Shown here: positions 55,238 through 62,909 of the stretch, piece after piece | Layout: every line of letters starts with the position of its first letter | Position numbering within the stretch: position 1 is the stretch's first letter | NCBI RefSeq assembly: GCF_025725685.1 | Contig: NZ_CP107008.1 | Coordinates: 3,162,001 to 3,226,000 of the forward strand | DNA from: Halomonas sp. M4R1S46 | Lineage (GTDB): Bacteria > Pseudomonadota > Gammaproteobacteria > Pseudomonadales > Halomonadaceae | DNA: 64,000 nucleotides | Direction: 5' to 3' | Notes under the pieces: generated by a model | The model's input: only the letters and a program-made list of their open reading frames with translations | Databases searched by the model: none | Told to the model about the DNA's origin: nothing | Translations under genes and position numbers: made by a program

Positions 55238-55522
55238 ATGAAGCGTTCCACCATGATGGCCGCCGTCCTCACCACCGCCCTGGCCCAGGCCGGCACCATG
55301 GCCGCCGCCCAGGCCGCCGGCGACTCGGAAGCGATGGAGAAGTGCTATGGCGTGGCTCTCGCCGGCCAGAACGACTGCAAGGCGGGACCGGGCACCACCT
55401 GCGCCGGCACCTCCACCGTGGACTACCAGGGCAATGCCTGGAAGCTGGTCCCGGAAGGCACCTGCACCAGCATCGAGACGCCCCACGGCAACGGCAGCCT
55501 GACCGAGATCGACCGCCCCTGA
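55238..55522 (+). CDS. bufA1: Bufferin-type copper-binding RiPP precursor (DUF2282)
   Basis: A 94-residue secreted DUF2282 protein with a cleavable signal (through AAAQAAG). The mature part has four cysteines in the family arrangement: EKCYGV (36), NDC (47), TTCAG (55) and EGTC (76). In bufferins, central cysteines are converted by an MNIO enzyme into thiooxazole-type groups that bind copper in the periplasm. CAGGAG precedes ATG 55238. It starts an operon with DUF692, DUF2063 and DoxX genes, the canonical bufferin set. Confidence 0.92.
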   Translation: MKRSTMMAAVLTTALAQAGTMAAAQAAGDSEAMEKCYGVALAGQNDCKAGPGTTCAGTSTVDYQGNAWKLVPEGTCTSIETPHGNGSLTEIDRP

Positions 55523-55539
55523 GGCTTCACCCGCCCGCC

Positions 55540-55559
55540 GGCCCGCCGGTTGGCGGGCC
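55540..55559 (+). promoter_or_regulatory. Intercistronic hairpin between bufA1 and bufB1
   Basis: GGCCCGCC and GGCGGGCC form a perfect 8-bp stem with a GGTT loop, 17 bp after the bufA1 stop and just before the GAGGAG of the next gene. Without a T-run it could act as an mRNA stabiliser or partial terminator that keeps precursor levels above enzyme levels. Confidence 0.55.
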
Positions 55560-55576
55560 CCGTCGAGGAGACCGCC

Positions 55577-56431
55577 ATGCCACTTCCCCTTGCTTCCGGC
55601 ACCGTGGGCATCGGCCTCAAGCACCAGCATGCCGAGGCGCTGCTGGCCTCCCCGCAGCCGGTGGACTTCCTGGAGTTGCATGCCGAGAACTACATGGGTG
55701 CCGGGGGGCCGGTTCGCGAGCGGCTCGCCGCCATCGCCGAGGCCTATCCGCTCTCGGTGCATGGCGTGGGCCTGTCGCTGGGCAGCGCCGAGCGCCCCGA
55801 TGCCTCCCACCTGGCGCGGCTCGTCCGGCTGGTGGAGGAACTGGATCCCGCCCTGGTCTCCGAGCACCTGGCCTGGAGCCGTCTGGAAGGCGACTACTAC
55901 AACGACCTGCTGCCGCTGCCGCTCACCGAGGAAAGCCTGGCGCTGGTCGCCCGCAACGTCGACATCGTGCAGCAGGCCCTGGGCCGTCGCCTGCTGATCG
56001 AGAACCCCAGCCTCTACGTGAGCCTGGAGATGAACACCCTCGACGAGGCCGACTTCCTCGCCGCGCTGGTGGACCGCACCGGCTGCGGGCTGCTCCTCGA
56101 CCTCAACAATGCCTACATCAGCGCCCACAACCTCGGCCGCGACCTCGAGGCCTACCTGGCGGCCCTGCCGTGGCAGGCCATCGGCGAGTGTCACCTGGCC
56201 GGCCACAGCCTCGACACGGCCGTGGACCCGCCGCTGCGCATCGATGATCACGGCAGTCCGGTGTGCGATGCGGTCTGGTCCCTGTATGCCCGGCTCGGCC
56301 AGCGGGTGCCTCGGCTCCCGACCCTGATCGAGTGGGACACCCGGGTCCCGAGCCTGCCCCGCTGGCTCGAGGAGGTCGAACGGGCCCGGGCCTATCGAGA
56401 CGCCGCGGCCTGCGCGGCCGTCGACGATTAG
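55577..56431 (+). CDS. bufB1: DUF692 multinuclear iron oxidative enzyme (bufferin maturase)
   Basis: A 284-residue DUF692/MNIO protein with a TIM-barrel fold that binds two or three iron ions. Metal-ligand segments are visible: GIGLKHQHAEAL, FLELHAENYM, SVHGVGLSLG, LVSEHLAWSR, LLIENPSLYV, LLLDLNNAYISAHN, GECHLAGHS and LIEWDTRVPSL. It oxidises cysteines of the precursor. ATG 55577 follows GAGGAG; an upstream TTG frame is not needed. Confidence 0.94.
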   Translation: MPLPLASGTVGIGLKHQHAEALLASPQPVDFLELHAENYMGAGGPVRERLAAIAEAYPLSVHGVGLSLGSAERPDASHLARLVRLVEELDPALVSEHLAWSRLEGDYYNDLLPLPLTEESLALVARNVDIVQQALGRRLLIENPSLYVSLEMNTLDEADFLAALVDRTGCGLLLDLNNAYISAHNLGRDLEAYLAALPWQAIGECHLAGHSLDTAVDPPLRIDDHGSPVCDAVWSLYARLGQRVPRLPTLIEWDTRVPSLPRWLEEVERARAYRDAAACAAVDD

Positions 56432-56448
56432 ACGATCAGGAGAGCCCC

Positions 56449-57216
56449 ATGGAGACCCTCGCCGAATGGCAACGGCGCTTCATCGCCGCCATGCGCCAGC
56501 CCGGGAGCGAGACGGGCACCGAGCTCGGCCGAGCCGATGGCGTCGATGTCTACCGCAACAACATCCGCCAGAGCCTGATCGAGGCCCTGGCCACGGCCTT
56601 CCCGCATACCCGGACCCTGCTCGGCGTGCGCTACTTCGCCGCCGCGGCCGGCGACTATGCCCGCGACCATCCCCCGACCGACCCGCGACTGATGCACTAC
56701 GGCCGGGGCTTCGCCGACTTCCTGGAGCGCCTGCCGCCATTGGCCGACTACCGCTATGTCGGCGACATCTGCCGCCTCGAACGGGCCCGGCTGGACGTCA
56801 GCCATGCCCGTGAGGTGGCCCCCGTCACCGCCGAGGACCTGGCCGGTCATCCGGACCCGGAGGGACTGATCCTGGCGCCACGGCCCGCGACCCGCCTGGT
56901 GAGCTGCCGCCACGATGTGGCCGCGCTCTGGCGGTGCCTCGAGGATGACGACGTTCCCGTTCCCCCCGGCGAGGCCGGCGACTGGCCCTGGCTGGCGGTG
57001 CGCCTGCAGGGTCAGGCCAACCTGACGCCTGTCTCGCCGCCCGTCCGGCGCCTCTACGGGCTCCTGGACGGGGCCAGTCTCCTGGGTGAGGCGCTGCTGA
57101 CCACCACCGAGGCCGAGGGCGGGGGCGAGGCGGCCGCCGGCGAGGCCCTCGGCACCCTGATCGGCCTGGGCGCGCTGGGCACACCGGCCATCACCACCGC
57201 GGAGGACTCCCCATGA
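56449..57216 (+). CDS. bufC1: DUF2063 partner protein of the MNIO enzyme
   Basis: A 255-residue DUF2063 protein, labelled DNA-binding in databases from weak similarity, but in bufferin operons thought to present the precursor to the MNIO enzyme. The N-terminal block LAEWQRRFIAAMRQPG, then VYRNNIRQSLIEALATAFPHTRTLLG, and LPPLADYRYVGDICRLERARLDVSHA are family features. CAGGAG precedes ATG 56449. It overlaps the DoxX gene by 4 bp. Confidence 0.9.
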   Translation: METLAEWQRRFIAAMRQPGSETGTELGRADGVDVYRNNIRQSLIEALATAFPHTRTLLGVRYFAAAAGDYARDHPPTDPRLMHYGRGFADFLERLPPLADYRYVGDICRLERARLDVSHAREVAPVTAEDLAGHPDPEGLILAPRPATRLVSCRHDVAALWRCLEDDDVPVPPGEAGDWPWLAVRLQGQANLTPVSPPVRRLYGLLDGASLLGEALLTTTEAEGGGEAAAGEALGTLIGLGALGTPAITTAEDSP

Positions 57217-57707
57217 AGGTCCTGCTGCTTATCCCGGCACTCTACTACCACCGTCTGGAGCCGACCCTGGACCGGGTTCCCTTCGACCTGGTGGCCCTGC
57301 TGATGCGCCTCGTCCTGGGCAGCGTCTTCTTCCTCTCGGCCCTGACCAAGGTCGAGGGATTCTCGATCAGCGCGAGTACCTTCTTCCTGTTCGAGCACGA
57401 GTATGCCCTGCCACTGCTGCCGCCGGTGCTCGCGGCCTACCTGGCCACGATCGCCGAGCTCAGCCTGTCGCTGCTGCTGTGGGCCGGACTGGCCACCCGC
57501 CTGGCGGCCACGGGGCTGCTGGCCATGACGCTGGTGATCCAGACCTTCGTCTACCCCGATGCCTGGGTCACCCATGGCCTCTGGGCGGCCAGCCTGCTGA
57601 CCCTGCTGCTGCGCGGCCCAGGGCGCCTGTCGCTGGATCGGCTGCTGGCCGGCTGGCTCGACCGACACCGGCCCACGGGGACGACGCCCCCATCCCCGGA
57701 TGTCTAG
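57213..57707 (+). CDS. DoxX-family membrane protein of the bufferin operon
   Basis: A 164-residue DoxX protein with four membrane helices (LVALLMRLVLGSVFFLSALTKV, LPLLPPVLAAYLATIAELSLSLLLW, LAATGLLAMTLVIQTFVY, LWAASLLTLLLRGP). DoxX proteins may transfer electrons or take part in redox steps. The last gene of the operon, by overlap with bufC1 clearly co-transcribed. Its extra N-terminal MKVLLLIPALYYHRLEP precedes the usual family start. Confidence 0.88.
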   Translation: MKVLLLIPALYYHRLEPTLDRVPFDLVALLMRLVLGSVFFLSALTKVEGFSISASTFFLFEHEYALPLLPPVLAAYLATIAELSLSLLLWAGLATRLAATGLLAMTLVIQTFVYPDAWVTHGLWAASLLTLLLRGPGRLSLDRLLAGWLDRHRPTGTTPPSPDV

Positions 57708-57752
57708 ACATGATATTTTGACCTCATGGCTTGCATTACACGCCATGAGGTC
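57699..57752. terminator. Paired inverted repeats between doxX and MFS genes
   Basis: ATGTCTAGACAT (57699-57710) is a 12-bp palindrome at the doxX stop. It is followed by a perfect 11-bp stem, GACCTCATGGC (57720-57730) with GCCATGAGGTC (57742-57752), enclosing an 11-nt loop. The second hairpin runs into the 3' end of the convergent MFS gene. No T-run follows, but the place between convergent genes suits a bidirectional transcript end. Confidence 0.5.
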
Positions 57753-58950
57753 TAGGGCTATGTCCCTGTGCCTCGGGGCTGGCCAGCACACCCTGGGCCA
57801 GCCACCAGCTGCCGACCAGCAGCGCCAGCATGCCCGCCAGTACCAGGGGGAAGGAGGCGCCCAGGTCGAGCGCCACCCCCAGCACCGCCGGGGCGATCCC
57901 GGTGGAGAACACCATGGCCGCGCTCAGGGTGGCACGCACCCGGCCCAGGTGCTCGGCGCCCCAGAGCCGCACCAGCAGGCTGGTGGCAATGGACTCCTGG
58001 GCGCCCATCGCCAGGCCACCCCCCATCATCAGGACCCACACCGCCAGATGGCCCCCCAGGGTGATGGCCAGCAGCAGGGCCAGGGCGAAGGGCATCAGGT
58101 AGAGGCGCGCCAGGCGCACCGGCCCCAGCCGGTCGACCCAGTGGCCGCCGAGCAGCGCCCCGGGTAGCTTGGCGAGCCCCATGCCGGTCAGGGCCAGGGA
58201 GTAGATGGCCAGCGTGCTGCCCATGGACTCGGTCAGGTACGCCTGATAGATGAATAGCCCGGTCATGGTGATCGGCAGGACCATCAGCAGCGGCAGCAAG
58301 CGCCAGAAGCGCGCCTCGCGGAAGGGCCGCGGACCATCGCGGGTCGCCTGCCGGTCCCGCCGCGAGCGCGGTGCCGACGGCCAGCGAGCGCCACCCAGCA
58401 TCAGCAGCCACGCCAGGGCGACCCCCGCGGCCAGGCTCCACCACAGCTCGCGCCAGCCCAGCCACACCAGCAGGGTGGCCACCAGCGGCGGCAGCAGGGT
58501 CTCGCCGAGCATCAACCCCAGCCCGGCGAGCCCCAGGGCGCGGCCACGCAGGACGCTGAACTCGCGTCCCGCCAGGGTATTGCCCAGGTGGCTCATCATG
58601 CCCTGGCCGCACAGGCGCACCAGGCCCAGTCCCAGTAGCCCGACCAGCCACCCGGGGGACAGCGTCAGCAACAGGATGCCGGCGAGCAGCACCAGGAGGA
58701 CGGCCAGGGCGAAGCGACGCGGCGCCACCCAGTCGATGCTGGGGCCGAGGCGCAGCATGGCGAAGCCACTGGCCAGGGTGACCAGGGCGTAGGCGGTGCC
58801 GAACTCGCCGGCGGACAGGCCCAGCCGTTCGCTGATGGGGACCTGGAAGAGGCCGATGAAGAAGCTCTGGCCCAGGCTCGACGAGAACATCGCCAGGAAG
58901 GCGATGCCGAGCAGCCCCCGATGGTCCCTCAGCAGGGTGCGATAGCTCAT
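57736..58950 (-). CDS. MFS transporter
   Basis: A 404-residue major facilitator with 12 predicted membrane helices, two halves split by a charged loop (WPSAPRSRRDRQATRDGPRPFRE). GIAFLAMFSSSLGQSFFIGLFQVPISERLGLSAGEFGTAYAL begins it, and GHWVDRLGPVRLARLYLMPF is the MFS loop motif. The substrate is unknown. It is convergent with the bufferin operon and separated from uspA by a terminator, so it looks independently expressed. Confidence 0.87.
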   Translation of the reverse strand: MSYRTLLRDHRGLLGIAFLAMFSSSLGQSFFIGLFQVPISERLGLSAGEFGTAYALVTLASGFAMLRLGPSIDWVAPRRFALAVLLVLLAGILLLTLSPGWLVGLLGLGLVRLCGQGMMSHLGNTLAGREFSVLRGRALGLAGLGLMLGETLLPPLVATLLVWLGWRELWWSLAAGVALAWLLMLGGARWPSAPRSRRDRQATRDGPRPFREARFWRLLPLLMVLPITMTGLFIYQAYLTESMGSTLAIYSLALTGMGLAKLPGALLGGHWVDRLGPVRLARLYLMPFALALLLAITLGGHLAVWVLMMGGGLAMGAQESIATSLLVRLWGAEHLGRVRATLSAAMVFSTGIAPAVLGVALDLGASFPLVLAGMLALLVGSWWLAQGVLASPEAQGHSPRPHGV

Positions 58951-58975
58951 GGCGATCTCCCGATGGACGGTGACG

Positions 58976-59004
58976 ACGAGAAAGGCCCCGCCGAAGCGGG
59001 GCCT
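58976..59004 (-). terminator. Intrinsic terminator after uspA
   Basis: On the minus strand AGGCCCCGC and GCGGGGCCT form a perfect 9-bp stem with a TTCG loop, followed by TTCTCGT. It lies 34 bp beyond the uspA stop. Confidence 0.85.
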
Positions 59005-59037
59005 GTCACGGGATGAGACGCCCCGGAGGGCAGCGGC

Positions 59038-59892
59038 TCAGCGCAGCAACAGCACGGGAATGCTGGCCCGGCGCAGCACCGAGGTGGTGGTGCTGCCCAG
59101 CAGCAGGTGGCGAATCCGCGAATGCCCGTAGGCCCCCATCACCACCAGGTTGATGGCGTGCTCTTCCTTGTAGGCCCGCAGGGTCTCCTCCACCTCGCCG
59201 GCCCGGATGGCGCCCTCGGCCTCGTGGCCGGCCTCGCGCAGGGTGGCGAGCGCCCAGTCGAGCTGGGAGCGGTTGTCACCGGTGTCGGCACCGACGATCA
59301 GCACGTGGCAGGGAATGCCCTTGAAAAGCGGGCTCTTGGCCAGCATCTCGACGCCCTTGCGGGTGGTCTTGCTGCCGTCGAAGGCGATCATCACCTTCTC
59401 GGGGCGCTGGAAGGCCTCGGGCACCATCAGGATCGGGCGGTGCAGGCTACGGACCACCCGCTCCAGGTTGGAGCCCAGGTGCTCGCTGGCCTGATGCGCG
59501 GTCTCGCCGCGCTTGCCGACCACCAGCAGGCGGATGTCATCCTCCAGCTCGGCCAGGGTCTCGACCAGGGTGCCGTTGCGCTGGCGAGTGGCGGGCTCCG
59601 CCACGCCGTCCTCGATGGCCCGATCCCGAGCCGCCTGGAGCATCAGGCGACCCTGCTCCTGGGCCACCTTGGCGCGCTGCTCGTCCAGGTGCGAGAGCTC
59701 CTCGAGCAGGTGCTCCCGTGAGCCCAGGCCGATGTTGCCGGAGAGATCCGCCTCGGCGGTCTGGGGGTGGTTGTCGACCACGTGCAGGAAGGTCAGCGGC
59801 GCCTCGAGCGCCAGGCTGGCCCAGGCCGCATAGTCACAGACACCCTCGGAAAACTGCGAGCCGTCGATGGCGGCCATCACCTGTTCTGTCAT
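59038..59892 (-). CDS. Tandem universal stress protein (UspA family)
   Basis: A 284-residue protein with two Usp domains. Each starts with a short Asp motif (MAAIDGSQFSEGV and MIAFDGSKTTRKGVEML). The second keeps the nucleotide motif G-x2-G-x9-G-S (GAYGHSRIRHLLLGS); the first is near it but has one extra residue (GKRGETAHQASEHLGS). Tandem Usp proteins often accompany SulP transporters, as here. ATG 59892 follows AGGA; the longer open frame upstream reads into the dispersed repeat. Confidence 0.9.
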   Translation of the reverse strand: MTEQVMAAIDGSQFSEGVCDYAAWASLALEAPLTFLHVVDNHPQTAEADLSGNIGLGSREHLLEELSHLDEQRAKVAQEQGRLMLQAARDRAIEDGVAEPATRQRNGTLVETLAELEDDIRLLVVGKRGETAHQASEHLGSNLERVVRSLHRPILMVPEAFQRPEKVMIAFDGSKTTRKGVEMLAKSPLFKGIPCHVLIVGADTGDNRSQLDWALATLREAGHEAEGAIRAGEVEETLRAYKEEHAINLVVMGAYGHSRIRHLLLGSTTTSVLRRASIPVLLLR

Positions 59893-59977
59893 CTGTCTGT
59901 CCTGAAGCTGGCGTGTATTGTCTCGTTCCCACGTTCTACACCATCGTGGCCGCCCCGTCACAGGGGGCCATAGGGAG

Positions 59978-60180
59978 CAGGGCAATCGCCGTTGAGCACG
60001 ACAAGAAACTCCGGGGACAGGTCGTAGTGGGGGTCCTACGCCATGGGTGAGGAGGCTTCCTCCGAACGGGCTGGCCATGGATGGCCAGCACCGGCCCTGC
60101 AAGCGAAGCAGGATACAAGAGCGCTGCAGGGCGTCGGTAGCGCCCACGGACGAGTTCACAGCGCTCCCTCGAAGTCCTGT
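59978..60180 (+). repeat. Dispersed intergenic repeat, copy 2 (uspA-sulP gap)
   Basis: This is the second copy of the sequence at 21454-21655, in the same orientation. Here the central hairpin is perfect: GCTGGCCAT and ATGGCCAGC around GG. A second possible stem, GCGCT with AGCGC, encloses GCAGGGCGTCGGT. It sits in the 326-bp gap between uspA and the SulP gene, which otherwise shows no clear signal. Confidence 0.85.
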
Positions 60181-60218
60181 CGACGGCTGACTGCAACAGC
60201 CCTGCCATCGGGTAGCAT

Positions 60219-61709
60219 TCAGTGGCCACCCATCAGCTTCTCGACCGCCTCCGGGTCATCGTGGATGGCGTAGCGATCGACGATGGTGGCGCTCGCCTCG
60301 TTGAGGCCGATCAGCTCCACCTCGGTGCCCTCGCGGCGGAACTTGATCACCGCCCGATCCAGCGCCTGGACGGCGGTGATGTCCCAGAAGTGGGCCCGGG
60401 ACAGGTCGATGGTCACCTTCTCCACGCTCTCCTTGAAGTCGAAGGCCGCGGCGAAGCGCTCGGAGGAGGCGAAGAACACCTGGCCGACCACCTGGTAGAT
60501 CCGGTGGCTGCCCTCGTCGGCCTCCTCGGAGCCGATGTAGAGGATGTTGCCGACCTTGTTGGCGAAGAACAGCGCCGCCAGCAGCACGCCGACGAAGACG
60601 CCGATGGCCAGGTTGTGGGTGCCCACCGTGACCACCACGGTGGCGAGCATCACCAGGTTGGTGGACAGCGGATGCTTCTTGAGATCGCGGATCGAGGTCC
60701 AGCTGAAGGTACCGATGGAAACCATGATCATCACCGCCACCAGGGCCGCCATGGGAATCTGCGAGACCCAGTCGGCGAGGAACACCACCATCATCAGCAG
60801 GGCGACGCCGGCGATCAGGGTGGAGAGACGAGAGCGGCCCCCCGACTTGATGTTGATCACCGACTGGCCGATCATCGCGCAGCCCGCCATGCCGCCGAGC
60901 AGGCCGGTGCCGATGTTGGCGATGCCCTGGCCCTTGCACTCGCGGTTCTTGTCGCTCTGGGTATCGGTGAGGTCATCGACGATGGTGGCGGTCATCATCG
61001 ATTCCAGCAGGCCCACCACGGTGAGCATCACCGAGTAGGGCAGGATGATCATCAGGGTCTCCAGGTTGAGCGGCACTTCCGGCCACAGGAACACCGGCAG
61101 GCTGTCCGGCAGTTCGCCCATGTCGCCCACGGTGCGGATGTCCATGCCGGTCAGCAGGTAGACGGCGGTGAGTAACAGGATGCAGACCAGCGGCGAGGGC
61201 AGGGTCCTGCCGATCACCGGTACGTAGGGGAAGAGGTAGATGATGCCGAGCCCCGCCGCGGTCATGGCATACACATGCCAGGTCACGTTGGTCAGCTCCG
61301 GCAGTTGCGCCATGAAGATCAGGATCGCCAGGGCATTGACGAAGCCGGTGACCACCGAGCGCGAGACGAAGCGCATCAGGTCGGCCAGCCGCAGGTAGCC
61401 CGCGGCGATCTGCAGCACCCCGGTGAGCAGGGTGGCGGCCAGCAGGTACTCCAGGCCGTGCTCCTTGACCAGGGTCACCATGAGCAGCGCCATGGCCCCG
61501 GTGGCCGCCGAGATCATCCCCGGTCGGCCGCCGGCGAAGGCGATGATCACGGCCATGGAGAAGGAGGCATAGAGGCCGACCTTGGGGTCGACCCCGGCGA
61601 TGATGGAGAAGGCGATGGCCTCGGGGATCAGGGCCAGGGCCACGACGATGCCCGCCAGGGTGTCGCCCTTGAGGTTGGAGAACCAACTCAGTTTCATCTT
61701 TTCGTACAT
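60219..61709 (-). CDS. SulP-family anion transporter with STAS domain
   Basis: A 496-residue SulP/SLC26 transporter. The N-terminal part contains GDTLAGIVVALALIPEAIAFSIIAGVDPKVGLYASF, the SulP signature, and about a dozen membrane segments. GLLGGMAGCAMIGQSVINIKSGGRSRLSTL is the conserved mid-region. A C-terminal STAS domain follows (KVTIDLSRAHFWDITAVQALDRAVIKFRREG). The anion may be sulfate or bicarbonate; sequence alone does not decide. Start Met 61709 or 61697 are both possible. uspA lies just downstream in the same direction. Confidence 0.9.
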   Translation of the reverse strand: MYEKMKLSWFSNLKGDTLAGIVVALALIPEAIAFSIIAGVDPKVGLYASFSMAVIIAFAGGRPGMISAATGAMALLMVTLVKEHGLEYLLAATLLTGVLQIAAGYLRLADLMRFVSRSVVTGFVNALAILIFMAQLPELTNVTWHVYAMTAAGLGIIYLFPYVPVIGRTLPSPLVCILLLTAVYLLTGMDIRTVGDMGELPDSLPVFLWPEVPLNLETLMIILPYSVMLTVVGLLESMMTATIVDDLTDTQSDKNRECKGQGIANIGTGLLGGMAGCAMIGQSVINIKSGGRSRLSTLIAGVALLMMVVFLADWVSQIPMAALVAVMIMVSIGTFSWTSIRDLKKHPLSTNLVMLATVVVTVGTHNLAIGVFVGVLLAALFFANKVGNILYIGSEEADEGSHRIYQVVGQVFFASSERFAAAFDFKESVEKVTIDLSRAHFWDITAVQALDRAVIKFRREGTEVELIGLNEASATIVDRYAIHDDPEAVEKLMGGH

Positions 61710-62078
61710 GCTGCGGTCCAGTCAGGGGTGATTGTCATGCCGGGGGGCGCCAGAATGCGTGACGTGCGCAACCCTTCCCGACATCGCGAGGGATGCCGAC
61801 GCCGAGGCGTGTCGATGAGCAGGCGGAAGTCGCAAGGCGGGCGCGGGGCGCCCAGGACATCGGCATGATGCCCGGCCGCGATGCCGCCGTGGCGGCGGCA
61901 TCGCGACCCGAATCGGGAGGGAAAGCTAGGGCGGCGTGGCCAGCCCGGAACGAGGGGTCATCACGGTCTGTCGGTTCCCTTGCTCGAGATCAGCGGGGGC
62001 GTTGAACGAACGTCTAACGAACACCCCCGACGAGAGCGCCAGAGTCTATCAGAACCCGTGCTGCACTGCACCCTGGGC
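61710..62078. other. Gene-free gap between slipin and SulP genes, with a strong hairpin
   Basis: No convincing coding frame or known RNA is seen in these 369 bp. CGCGATGCCGCC (61877-61888) and GGCGGCATCGCG (61894-61905) pair in a perfect 12-bp stem around GTGGC. Neither strand has a following T-run. It could end the slipin-nfeD transcript or be a REP-like element. The SulP promoter presumably lies in the part near 61750, but no sigma-70 pair stands out. Confidence 0.5.
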
Positions 62079-62864
62079 TCAGGCGTCGTCGGGTTCACCG
62101 CGTGGCGAGACGGTGCGGCCACCACCCAACGGCTTGAAGGCTTCCAACAGGTCGATGGGCAGGGGTACCACGATGGTGGAGGCGTTCTTGTTGCTCATGT
62201 CGTTCATGGTCTGCAGGTAGCGCAGCTGAAGCGCCGCAGGATTCGCCGACATGACGTGGGCGGCCTCGACGAGCTTCTTCGAGGCCTGCAGCTCGCCCTC
62301 GGCGTGGATGACCTTGGCGCGCCGCTCGCGCTCCGCCTCGGCCTGGCGGGCGATGGCGCGGATCATGCTCTCGTCCAGGTCGACGTGCTTGATCTCGACG
62401 TTGGCCACCTTGATGCCCCAGCCCTCCGCCGAGGCGTCGATGATCTCCTGGATATCGTCGTTGAGCTTGTCGCGCTCGGAGAGCATCTCGTCCAGGTCGT
62501 GCTTGCCGAGCACCGAACGCAAGGTGGTCTGGGCCAGCTGACTGGTGGCGTTGACGAAGTGTTCCACCTGGATGATCGCCTTCTCCGGATCCACCACCCG
62601 GAAGTAGAGCACGGCATTGACCTTGACGGTGACGTTGTCCTGGGAGATCACGTCCTGCTCGGGCACGTCCATGGTGATCACCCGCAGGTCGACCACCTCC
62701 ATCTTCTGGATGCCGGGGATGATGATGAACAGCCCCGGCCCCTTGACCGCCTGGAAGCGCCCCAGGAAGAACACCACGCCACGCTTGTACTCCGGCAGGA
62801 TGCGGATCGAGGCCGCCAGCAGCATCAGCACCAGGACGACCGGCACGAGATAGGAAATCATCAT
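62079..62864 (-). CDS. Slipin (stomatin/prohibitin family)
   Basis: A 261-residue SPFH-domain membrane protein. One N-terminal helix (LVPVVLVLMLLAASI), then the stomatin core: EYKRGVVFFLGRFQAVKGPGLFIIIPGIQKMEVVDLRV, MDVPEQDVISQDNVTVKVNAVLYFRV, and RQAEAERERRAKVIHAEGELQASKKL, a coiled segment. In bacteria slipin and NfeD pair; NfeD protease cleaves the slipin. The nfeD gene lies 45 bp upstream in the same direction, as expected. Confidence 0.95.
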   Translation of the reverse strand: MMISYLVPVVLVLMLLAASIRILPEYKRGVVFFLGRFQAVKGPGLFIIIPGIQKMEVVDLRVITMDVPEQDVISQDNVTVKVNAVLYFRVVDPEKAIIQVEHFVNATSQLAQTTLRSVLGKHDLDEMLSERDKLNDDIQEIIDASAEGWGIKVANVEIKHVDLDESMIRAIARQAEAERERRAKVIHAEGELQASKKLVEAAHVMSANPAALQLRYLQTMNDMSNKNASTIVVPLPIDLLEAFKPLGGGRTVSPRGEPDDA

Positions 62865-62909
62865 GGTTGTCTCTCCTCGACGTTGAGGGCCGGCGTCCGC
62901 CGGCCTCCT

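Noticed and set aside
59893..60159. N-terminal extension of the UspA reading frame into the dispersed repeat
   Set aside because: The extension has no Usp similarity, and ATG 59892 has a ribosome site and gives a normal tandem Usp protein.
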